From positions 46,766-62,251 of the forward strand of contig NVRS01000007.1 in the NCBI GenBank assembly GCA_002732685.1: a stretch of 15,486 bases of DNA, given 5' to 3'. The translations under genes were made by a program, and so were the position numbers. The notes under the pieces were generated by a model, which searched no databases, was not told the origin of the DNA, and worked only from the letters and a program-made list of their open reading frames with translations. Below, one piece after another: positions 6,714 to 13,097 of this stretch. Source of the DNA: Robiginitomaculum sp. GTDB taxonomy: Bacteria > Pseudomonadota > Alphaproteobacteria > Caulobacterales > Maricaulaceae. The first letter of the stretch is position 1. Each line of letters opens with the position of its first letter.

Positions 6714-8090
6714 TTATTTAAAAGCATAGGTATAGCCAATGATCATGCTTGTTGATGCTGTGCCGCTAAATAAATCACGGCCAGACAAATAGCCTGGTGC
6801 ATTTGATGTGTTGGTTTTAGATGACGGCTCATACCGGCTAACGCGCGCATATATTTCGCCTGTCTTGCTTGTTTTATAACCAACCATGAGACTGCCTGTT
6901 AACGCACTAAATTTATCTAGCCTCGCATCGGGGCTGGCATACTTGTGCAGCGCCTGCCCATCGACAAGATAATAATTAAAGAAGTCGGCAGATGATTGCG
7001 AATAATAACGAATGCCCGGCTTTAGGTAAAACCGATTGGTTACCGGAGTACGCACCGCAAGATTAAGTGTTAGCGAGTTTATCCCCCAGTCATCATGATA
7101 CAGTCTTACCGACGCATCAGTCACAGTAGAGCCAAGGGCAACTTTATTGCCAAAATATATACTTTGTCGCAGTCTAGACTCTGGTCTGGCTTCATTGAGA
7201 TATCGTACTGGATCACCTGTTACGGAGTCGACAACTGATATTACTCTGTAAGGATCTGTCTGATATCCTGAGCTGGTGCTAATGTTATAATTAAGCTGCG
7301 CTAGCCATCGTCGGTTCATGACTTGGCTAACGCCGATTAAGCCGCCTATTACTGTTTTTTTGTCATTTTCAAGGCTGAATCTACCGCCCGCAACAGTCAA
7401 AGGTCTAGGGTGTCCGCCAGGCGGCGAAGATACATTATATTCCATATTTGCAGATGCGGACAATGTTGTGTTTTTCTGGTTAAGCTCGCGCGAAAGCCCA
7501 ACGCCGCCATAAAATGATTTGTAATCTGTTTCCTTTGATACGCCTGCACTTATACTCACAGTATTGCCTTCACCCCATGGGGTGACATAACTCGCATCCA
7601 CTGCGTATCGTTGATCGTTAAAGCCTGTTGCAATGGGAAGCACTTCAGCAGGCACATCCGTAGTGGATATGGTGCCCGCACTGCCTGAGGCACCTGTACT
7701 GGGCGGGTTAACCAGGGTTTGCACGCCTTGCGCAAGGGTTGCCCCATAGGGCGAAGCACCCGTTAATATATCCGCCGTAAATTTAAGCGATAAAGAGCTT
7801 TGATCTTCAAAATTATAGGTAACGCCGAGCACAGGTTCAATGGCCCGCACTCGTCCGCCGTCCTCTTGGTAAACCAGCACCGCCGCATCAATCCTGATCA
7901 GGCCCTCGTCCGTATAAGTATTATCATCAAAATCTGTACCCGTCTGTATGGGCTGAGTGGCCTGCATTGATCCTTTTTTAATCGGTTCGCCACTGACCTG
8001 AGCGTTAGCACCAGCTGTGGCCAATAAACTGGCTGTAAGAATGCCAAGAGTACTAGCAATCCGGTTGCTTTTTTTAGGCTCTAATTGCAT
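6714..8090 (-). CDS. DUF3570 family outer-membrane protein
   Basis: The start is ATG 8090 (458 residues). A GGAGG ribosome site at 8101-8097 lies 6 bases upstream, inside the end of the previous gene, and the alternative TTG 8096 would overlap that spacer. A signal peptide ends near AGANA/QVSGE (about residue 30). The remainder has alternating polar/hydrophobic beta-strand patterns throughout and ends in IIGYTYAFK, an aromatic barrel-like C-terminal strand. The linked thioredoxin, DUF4266 lipoprotein and ApbE genes are the usual companions of DUF3570 as I recall, which supports the family call. Function is not established. Residues 107-118 read D-I-L-T-G-A-S-P-Y-G-A-T. The D-x-x-T-G-A-S part fits the D-x-x-(S/T)-G-A-(T/S) pattern at which ApbE attaches FMN in other proteins. 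Whether this barrel is flavinylated is my inference. Confidence 0.85.
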   Translation of the reverse strand: MQLEPKKSNRIASTLGILTASLLATAGANAQVSGEPIKKGSMQATQPIQTGTDFDDNTYTDEGLIRIDAAVLVYQEDGGRVRAIEPVLGVTYNFEDQSSLSLKFTADILTGASPYGATLAQGVQTLVNPPSTGASGSAGTISTTDVPAEVLPIATGFNDQRYAVDASYVTPWGEGNTVSISAGVSKETDYKSFYGGVGLSRELNQKNTTLSASANMEYNVSSPPGGHPRPLTVAGGRFSLENDKKTVIGGLIGVSQVMNRRWLAQLNYNISTSSGYQTDPYRVISVVDSVTGDPVRYLNEARPESRLRQSIYFGNKVALGSTVTDASVRLYHDDWGINSLTLNLAVRTPVTNRFYLKPGIRYYSQSSADFFNYYLVDGQALHKYASPDARLDKFSALTGSLMVGYKTSKTGEIYARVSRYEPSSKTNTSNAPGYLSGRDLFSGTASTSMIIGYTYAFK

Positions 8091-8347
8091 CCACAACCTC
8101 CACCGTTCGCGCTTTTTCCGCCTGTTGATGCTTCTTTGCTAAAATAAATATGATCATCAACACCAGCGACCAAAGGATGGGTAACTGGCTGCATTTCCCG
8201 CTTCGCCATAAGATCACGCTCCCATGCCTGTACGCCAACGCTCGCGCATCCTGACATAATAATTGAGCTAACAAAAATTAGAGAAACAAGAACAATAGCG
8301 CGTAACACCGGTGTTGTTGATCTAGGGTAATTTGTTTCATTTTTCAT
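8081..8347 (-). CDS. DUF4266 small lipoprotein with C-terminal GGGCGCN
   Basis: This 88-residue protein has a hydrophobic N-terminal segment (VLRAIVLVSLIFVSSII) and a lipobox MSGC, predicting signal peptidase II cleavage and lipidation at Cys34. The mature part is only about 55 residues. It contains VQAWERDLMAKREMQ, DDHIYFSKEA and a Gly/Ser-rich end finishing GGGCGCN (Cys85, Cys87), which are hallmarks of DUF4266. The gene overlaps the thioredoxin gene by 11 bases and the DUF3570 gene by 10, so the three are translationally coupled. Its final Gly codons form the ribosome site of the next gene. The terminal CGC could be the dithiol acted on by the thioredoxin encoded just upstream. That is inference. 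Confidence 0.85.
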   Translation of the reverse strand: MKNETNYPRSTTPVLRAIVLVSLIFVSSIIMSGCASVGVQAWERDLMAKREMQPVTHPLVAGVDDHIYFSKEASTGGKSANGGGCGCN

Positions 8348-8834
8348 TCATTAGCTCCTCAATGTGTGACGTATATTCGTCAATTTTTTCGTGATGAAAA
8401 CCTTTGTGGATATTGCGAACTTTGCCGCTACGATCGATAAGGATAGACGTAGGCATATCCGATACTTTGTATTGGCGCGCAATCACGCCCTTCGGGTCAT
8501 AGATGGACGGAACTGGCTCTTTGACGCGCCTTAAGAACCGTTCTGCTTTGGCTTTGTTTTGATCCACATTGACCAAAATAATTTGGAAGTCACTTTCGGG
8601 GTACTGAGCCTTTAATTCATTCATATAAGAAAAAGACGCTTGGCACGGCGCGCACCAAGACGCCCAAAAATCTATATAAACTACTTTTCCCTTCGCTTGC
8701 GCTAAATCCAAAGCGGGCGCTTGCGGTGTTGCGAATGCAAAGCTTGAAAACAATATAGCAAGAGGCAAGAAGAGCATCTTCAGCTTGCGTAAATATGCAG
8801 AAGTACTGTGGAAGAATTTATTGCTATATGTCAT
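8337..8834 (-). CDS. TlpA/ResA-like periplasmic thioredoxin-fold protein
   Basis: This 165-residue protein has an N-terminal signal or anchor (LKMLFLPLAILFSSFAFA, about 18-35) and one thioredoxin domain. The active site is WCAPC (Trp60, Cys61, Cys64), after the strand VVYIDFWAS. The cis-Pro loop is DMPTS (Pro128), followed by ILIDRSGKV. It should reduce or exchange disulfides in the periplasm. A GAGG ribosome site lies 8 bases before ATG 8834. It is the first gene of the operon and overlaps the DUF4266 gene, suggesting that the lipoprotein's C-terminal Cys pair or a cysteine in ApbE's pathway is its target. Which redox direction it works in cannot be told from sequence. Confidence 0.92.
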   Translation of the reverse strand: MTYSNKFFHSTSAYLRKLKMLFLPLAILFSSFAFATPQAPALDLAQAKGKVVYIDFWASWCAPCQASFSYMNELKAQYPESDFQIILVNVDQNKAKAERFLRRVKEPVPSIYDPKGVIARQYKVSDMPTSILIDRSGKVRNIHKGFHHEKIDEYTSHIEELMNEK

Positions 8835-9102
8835 ATAAAGCCTCGTAGTGTCCTAATGTTACAAACACCAACCAGGCCAAAAGCACCAAGTAAGTATCCA
8901 TTCAATTAGTACGACGCCGCAAATACTCTCCCGCCCCCATATATTTTCTTAAATTTTTGAGTATTCCTAAAAGTTATTTTTGACCCCGAGGTAATCTAAA
9001 AGTCTCTTGCACTATATTTGACGTCCAAGACATTATGTCCTCCAGCATGATGCTGCAAACAGCCTTTTTGGAAGTGCTGTTTATTCTCACCGCTTAACCA
9101 GC
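8835..9102. other. Non-coding region upstream of the redox operon, with three clustered dyads
   Basis: No gene longer than about 40 codons is supportable here. Three short inverted repeats stand side by side. GACATTATGTC is at 9029-9039. CAGCAT/ATGCTG around one G is at 9043-9055. AAACAGC/GCTGTTT is at 9057-9082 with a 12-base interior. None is followed by a U-run on the minus strand. The operon promoter (minus strand) must lie here, but I could not identify a convincing pair of hexamers. A 25-codon hydrophobic frame (8901 to 8824, minus) overlaps the thioredoxin start but has no ribosome site. Confidence 0.5.
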
Positions 9103-9190
9103 TCTTATCTTATCTTATCTTATCTTATCTTATCTTATCTTATCTTATCTTATCTTATCTTATCTTATCTTATCTTATCTTATCTTATCT
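9103..9190. repeat. Pentanucleotide tandem repeat (TCTTA, 17.6 copies)
   Basis: Seventeen exact copies of TCTTA run from 9103 to 9187, followed by TCT. On the minus strand the unit is TAAGA. The hydrolase stop codon (TAA at 9185-9187) lies inside the first minus-strand units. Because TAA recurs in every frame of this repeat, the tract cannot be translated through. It lies about 270 bases upstream of the thioredoxin operon. Such pure short repeats gain and lose units by slipped-strand mispairing. Confidence 0.97.
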
Positions 9191-9997
9191 CGTGTTTTTG
9201 CACGGAAATGTTGACTGCTGGACGCTCTTTACATACGCTTTTTTATTGAAATTTTCTGTGAATGAATGCCCTGCCCCGGGAACGAGTTTTAGTTTTATGA
9301 GAGAGACATCCTTGCTACCAATAGAAAGGTTTTCAATAGAATTTACCCAGTTTTGGCTCCTCTCCAATCTATTTCTCCCTTGATGTTTATCAATACTAGG
9401 TGTCCGGTTTAGTGTTTTATCTCGGCGCGTATCAAGCTCCCCCACAATAATATCAATTGGGAACGACAGAAGCCCTTTGGGAAACAGTTGCAAATTTGAA
9501 AATTCCTTGCTCTTGCCGATGCCTTCTGGAAAAGCCAAGCCCTCATTAGGAAATGTATACCATCCCGGCGCCATCAAAACGAGCTTCTTAATTTTATCAG
9601 GATAGAGCATAGCATATCTGTGTGCAAATTGCCCGCCGCCAGAATAGCCGCTTAACGTGAATTGCTTTGTATATACACCCAGCCGAGTTGCGACGTCATT
9701 TAAAATAGCATCTAGAGCATCGCTCGGTCTATTCCCTTTGTCATTTGTCCTTAAAATTTGATAGTGTTTGAACGCCTCTTTTGAGAAAAGAGGAGCAATA
9801 ATAACAGTGTTGTCAAGATCAAAATTTTGGGCATAACGCAGACAATGCTCTGCCGCATTGCGTGTTATTCCGTGAATAGTTACGAAAATTTCTGGGGATT
9901 TTGAGATGGTTTCAGGAATGAAGATATAATATGGATAAGAAAACTCATCCTCGGTTTTTAGGGCAATAACTTTTTGTCGCTTTAAAATAGGCATCAT
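9185..9997 (-). CDS. Alpha/beta hydrolase (esterase/peptidase-like)
   Basis: This 270-residue protein has no signal peptide, so it is predicted to be cytoplasmic. An alpha/beta-hydrolase catalytic set is visible. There is an HG oxyanion motif (IHGITR, His42-Gly43), a nucleophile elbow GYSGGG (Ser119), a probable acid Asp189 in VGELD and a catalytic His244 in GAGHSF. The fold reads from strand FVTIHG through FTLSGYSG, KLVLMAPG and IDIIVGE. The substrate is unknown. The polyhydroxybutyrate-depolymerase/feruloyl-esterase-like or dienelactone-hydrolase groups are possible relatives. The gene begins 9 bases after the ABC transporter stop, with an AGGA ribosome site, so it is the third gene of that operon. 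Its stop codon falls in the TCTTA repeat. The protein looks complete because about 25 residues follow the catalytic His. Confidence 0.85.
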   Translation of the reverse strand: MMPILKRQKVIALKTEDEFSYPYYIFIPETISKSPEIFVTIHGITRNAAEHCLRYAQNFDLDNTVIIAPLFSKEAFKHYQILRTNDKGNRPSDALDAILNDVATRLGVYTKQFTLSGYSGGGQFAHRYAMLYPDKIKKLVLMAPGWYTFPNEGLAFPEGIGKSKEFSNLQLFPKGLLSFPIDIIVGELDTRRDKTLNRTPSIDKHQGRNRLERSQNWVNSIENLSIGSKDVSLIKLKLVPGAGHSFTENFNKKAYVKSVQQSTFPCKNTR

Positions 9998-10006
9998 TTT
10001 TATATC

Positions 10007-11680
10007 CTAGTTGATCTCTTTGGAGTGAAGGCGGTGAATTGATGGCTCAGAGCCAGATGTGTCAGAGACCGAAATACGTCCCCGTTCCAATTTCCAGACC
10101 TTAGTACATAAAGTCATAAATTCTGGGTCGTGGGTTGCGGCAATCACAGTGCCTTCAAACCCGCTTAGTACTTTGAAAAATGCCGTTTTCATGGCCTTGT
10201 CCAAATGAACATCAACTTCATCGAGTAATAAAATTTTTGGTTTTATCAACAATGCTCGGGCAATAACAATTGCAGATATTTCACCTTTGGATAGATTGGT
10301 TCCCCCTTCCTTTACAGGGCGGTCTTTCCAAAAAGCAGACTTTGGGTCATCAATATCCATGCCGAGCGCGTTTAATAATGGTTTAGCTTGGCTCAAGTCC
10401 GACACCGCTCCAGGGTAGCACAAATTTTTGCTAACATTACCTTTGAAAAGCGGGTCATCAGAACTCGCTAATGTGATAGTCCGCCGCAAGCTACCAATAC
10501 CAAATTTTTTAATTGATGTTCCGCCCAAAAGAATGTGTCCAGAACTTACCTCATCCAGTCGCATAATCAAATGTAATAAGGTAGATTTTCCTGCACCATT
10601 TGACCCAAATAACGCTATCTTTTCGCCGTGCTTAGCAATCACATCTATATTATGTAATGCAGGCAAAAACTTTACGGCTTTGAACCGAATGTCTAGCCCT
10701 GATATACGCGATCGTTTTCCTTTTATAGGCGGTAAAATTATTGGCTCAAGCCTTAACAAACTATCAATTTTTTCACGAGCGATCTGCGCACCATGCCAAT
10801 ACTCATAAACCCGCCCTAGATCATAAAGCGCCGGCGTTATAAAGCTAATCAGCGCCAGAGCAGCAAACAACTCACCGAGTGTAAGAACTCCGCTCTGCAA
10901 GTTGGTAGCACCGATCAAAGCTGTCAATACTAATGCTAAACTACCAACCAAACGCGTCAAGCCGCGTAAAAGACCAATAGTATTTGCCCGTGCGCCCATA
11001 GCGGCTTTAAGGCGCTTTGATTTTCTTAGAAAATCTCGCCGCTCCACTTGACGGCGCGCGAGTATCTGAATACTGGGCATGGTCATTATTTTTTCCGTTA
11101 TCCCAGAGGCTAAAATAGAACGCCGTTTACGGGCATCCCTAACAGAAGCATTCACAAATCTACCGAGTAAGAAGGCGCAAAGAGCACCAGATAAGAACAA
11201 ACCAGTGATCCAAATCGCAATATGTCGATTGATGAAGAATAAGGCGGAAAGCCCACTAACAAACACTATGGATGACACTAAAAGCCGTGATAATCCAATG
11301 CTGACCCATTGCCTCAGGGCCGTTAAGTCATTCATAAATCGTAATAGTAAAGGCCCTTTACGCTTACGCGCAAATGTACGAAATGATAAACGGCTAAGAT
11401 GGTCAAACAAAGACTGCCTAATAGTGTGCACATAGTTTTGCCCAACATGTTCAGCTTCAACACGCTCATACCATTTTAATCCTCCGATGGCCACCGCAAT
11501 GAAAAACGGGATTAATATTTTAATATCAAAGCCATTTGTGAAAATGTGCTGGCTGCTTAGAATAAGTTTAATTTGCAACGCAAGCCCTATTGCCAAGGCG
11601 GCTTGTAAAGCGCCGATAAAAGCAAGTTTTTTTAAAGACTTAAGCAGGGCCCAAGAAAACAAGTTCGTCTGTGAATACAT
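10007..11680 (-). CDS. ABC exporter half-transporter (permease fused to ATPase)
   Basis: The start is ATG 11680 (557 residues) with an AGGG ribosome site. A TTG two codons earlier is less likely. The N-terminal part has about six membrane segments (for example 18-42, 56-68, 130-150, 155-175, 240-290), typical of a type I exporter that works as a dimer. The ATPase domain has Walker A GSNGAGKST (359-367), Walker B ILLLDE (483-488) with the catalytic Glu, and an H-loop His (ATHD, His517). Two sites deviate. The signature is LSKGE rather than LSGGQ, and the Q-loop Gln is replaced (ASSDDPLF, about 405-412). No peptidase domain is fused. It lies 27 bases after the P-loop gene and 9 before the hydrolase, so its cargo is probably a product handled by those proteins. 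The cargo itself is unknown. Confidence 0.92.
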   Translation of the reverse strand: MYSQTNLFSWALLKSLKKLAFIGALQAALAIGLALQIKLILSSQHIFTNGFDIKILIPFFIAVAIGGLKWYERVEAEHVGQNYVHTIRQSLFDHLSRLSFRTFARKRKGPLLLRFMNDLTALRQWVSIGLSRLLVSSIVFVSGLSALFFINRHIAIWITGLFLSGALCAFLLGRFVNASVRDARKRRSILASGITEKIMTMPSIQILARRQVERRDFLRKSKRLKAAMGARANTIGLLRGLTRLVGSLALVLTALIGATNLQSGVLTLGELFAALALISFITPALYDLGRVYEYWHGAQIAREKIDSLLRLEPIILPPIKGKRSRISGLDIRFKAVKFLPALHNIDVIAKHGEKIALFGSNGAGKSTLLHLIMRLDEVSSGHILLGGTSIKKFGIGSLRRTITLASSDDPLFKGNVSKNLCYPGAVSDLSQAKPLLNALGMDIDDPKSAFWKDRPVKEGGTNLSKGEISAIVIARALLIKPKILLLDEVDVHLDKAMKTAFFKVLSGFEGTVIAATHDPEFMTLCTKVWKLERGRISVSDTSGSEPSIHRLHSKEIN

Positions 11681-11707
11681 TAACAACCCTTAGCTTTCAT
11701 ACATCTA

Positions 11708-12916
11708 TTATGGGGCATGCAACAAATCATGCGCGAGTTTGGCAGTGTTTGCATAGGAATTTGCGTCCAATATCGGGATTTGTGTCGCCAGCGCGGCCTC
11801 TCGCGCACAAAGTGGTGATGATGTTAACATCCCGCTAATCGCAATGAGTGGCAAATTTTGTGCCTGCAATAAGTCAACACCAGCACTAGCTGACAGACCA
11901 TCCCTCGTTGCATAAACAAGGCTGTCAATTTGTGCTTTGAACCAGTCCGAGCCAATAATATAGCGGGTTTCTTCTTGCAATAAACCGTCTGCAACTTCTA
12001 CAACGATGACATCTGGGCTTTTTGCTAGTGTTGCATTTACCAAAGTCGTCATAATTGCTCTGAGTTCGTTATGAGGCGTTTTAAAAGTAGATGGGTATCC
12101 CGCGTCAGTGAAATCATAGGCCACTACAGCACCCGCATCTTGGTACTGCCACATATCACCGCCAGCACCTGTACCCGTAATTTTCAGAGCTGCTACGCGC
12201 AAGTTTTCTTTACTTAAGTTATGAATAATGCTTGCGGCGACTGTTGTTTTCCCCGCGTTCATACCAGAGCCAACAACAGCAATTATGTGAGGATTACAAG
12301 AGGTTTTTTGTGTTTTTACCTGCGGTAGGGCACCTTGCTTAATATTGATAACTTCACGGTTTTTATCACATAAAATTCCGATTGGTTTAATCTTGGTAGG
12401 ATTTTTAACGCGCACATTTTTTGACGTATGAGTAGCAGCAATGCCTCCCGCTGCCACCATAAAGCATTCGCTTAGGTCTTCAGGTACATACCCTTCAAAT
12501 TGATCCGCTGCATAGCGTGCGCCATAGCTAAGGATAATTTCATCACCGACGTGGAGAAATGCGCGGCGTCCATCAACCTGTTCAATACGTTTATGTTGTC
12601 CGAGAGACATAATTTTGGCAAGTACAAGGTCACCTGCTTTAGGGGCGACAGTCCCCCGCTGTAAGTATTTTGCAGTATTTAAATTCATATTACGCGTAAC
12701 ATAAGCGCGTTTTGCCCCTTTTACGCGGGACATTTTCAAAGCAGAAAATTTAGTTTTCATTTGCTTAGAACCTGCGAAATTGGCCAAGCTCTCGTTAGAG
12801 TTTTGTGCTGAAATCGAATAATTTTTACCCATGTCTATATGAGTTTGTGCATTAAATACGTTTTCTGCGCCCGCGGAATCAATCTCAGGCAATTCTCTTG
12901 TCAGTAAGCTGATCAT
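11708..12916 (-). CDS. P-loop NTPase of the BioD/MobB/DUF1611-like type, function unknown
   Basis: This 402-residue protein has a beta-rich region at about residues 95-195 (GDLVLAKIMSLGQHKRIEQ, DGRRAFLHVGDEIILSYG) followed by a P-loop domain. The nucleotide motif is GSGMNAGKTT (216-225), followed by LKITGTGAGGDMW (244-256) and YDFTDAGYPST (267-277), then an acidic strand IVVEVADGL (304-312) that may bind Mg. The G-x-x-x-x-GKTT spacing and the order of strands resemble dethiobiotin synthetase, MobB and DUF1611 proteins, but I cannot place it firmly. The first 52 residues are low in conserved character. M53 could be a shorter start, but ATG 12916 has the better ribosome site (AAAGGA). It is the first gene of an operon with the ABC exporter and hydrolase, under one arm of the divergent promoter region. 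An ATP-dependent ligase or tailoring role is possible but not shown. Confidence 0.8.
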   Translation of the reverse strand: MISLLTRELPEIDSAGAENVFNAQTHIDMGKNYSISAQNSNESLANFAGSKQMKTKFSALKMSRVKGAKRAYVTRNMNLNTAKYLQRGTVAPKAGDLVLAKIMSLGQHKRIEQVDGRRAFLHVGDEIILSYGARYAADQFEGYVPEDLSECFMVAAGGIAATHTSKNVRVKNPTKIKPIGILCDKNREVINIKQGALPQVKTQKTSCNPHIIAVVGSGMNAGKTTVAASIIHNLSKENLRVAALKITGTGAGGDMWQYQDAGAVVAYDFTDAGYPSTFKTPHNELRAIMTTLVNATLAKSPDVIVVEVADGLLQEETRYIIGSDWFKAQIDSLVYATRDGLSASAGVDLLQAQNLPLIAISGMLTSSPLCAREAALATQIPILDANSYANTAKLAHDLLHAP

Positions 12917-12953
12917 TACATTTATCCTTTTAAAACCCGAATGCTACAATGAT

Positions 12954-12980
12954 GACGTTTCAACACTTGCTTTTATTCCC
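12954..12980 (-). promoter_or_regulatory. ECF-type promoter candidate for the P-loop/ABC/hydrolase operon
   Basis: On the minus strand GGAAT (12979-12975, within GGGAATAAAA) and CGTC (12957-12954, within AACGTC) are separated by 17 bases. That matches the general GGAA..-N16/17-CGTC layout of ECF sigma promoters. The -10 block lies 37 bases before ATG 12916, leaving a plausible short leader. The same blocks recur in mirror image at 13013-13039. Confidence 0.5.
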
Positions 12981-13012
12981 AAAAAATTAAATTAATTAAA
13001 AATTAAAAATAA

Positions 13013-13039
13013 GGGAATAAAAACAAGCTTGGTAACGTC
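13013..13039 (+). promoter_or_regulatory. ECF-type promoter candidate for the porin gene
   Basis: GGAAT (13014-13018) and CGTC (13036-13039) are separated by 17 bases, as in the mirror arm. The -10 block lies 58 bases before ATG 13098. The sigma factor that would use it is unknown. The FecI-type factor in this window is one candidate but normally reads a different sequence. Confidence 0.5.
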
Positions 13040-13097
13040 TATTATATTAATAGAATTAAATAAAACCAAATTTTCTTGGTTACTAAAGGACATCACA

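Larger units (their letters stand above)
12954..13039. repeat. 27-bp inverted repeat around a pure A/T core, in a divergent promoter region
   Basis: The arm at 12954-12980 and the inverted arm at 13013-13039 match at 22 of 27 positions. Between them, 32 bases (12981-13012) contain only A and T. Matches are concentrated at the two ends of each arm (GGGAATAAAA plus CAAG on the inside, AACGTC on the outside). The mismatches fall between them. This suggests conserved contact blocks with a free spacer. Confidence 0.9.

Noticed and set aside
8988..9095. Remnant transposase frame on the minus strand
   Set aside because: A frame of about 39 codons exists but shows no motif I can assign, and a frame of this length is expected by chance.
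9103..9190. CRISPR array
   Set aside because: It is a head-to-tail five-base repeat with no spacers.
9103..9190. Translational phase variation of the hydrolase by repeat slippage
   Set aside because: The hydrolase stop lies at the tract edge and every frame of the repeat contains TAA, so copy-number change cannot alter the protein.
9185..12916. Lasso-peptide or other RiPP gene cluster (ABC exporter, hydrolase and a nearby TonB receptor)
   Set aside because: No precursor-like small ORF, lasso cyclase (asparagine-synthetase-like) or leader peptidase was found. The receptor operon is far away and separate.
13029..13097. Earlier TTG start for the porin
   Set aside because: It lies in the -10 region of the candidate promoter and would put charged residues before a clean signal peptide. 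ATG 13098 has a good ribosome site.
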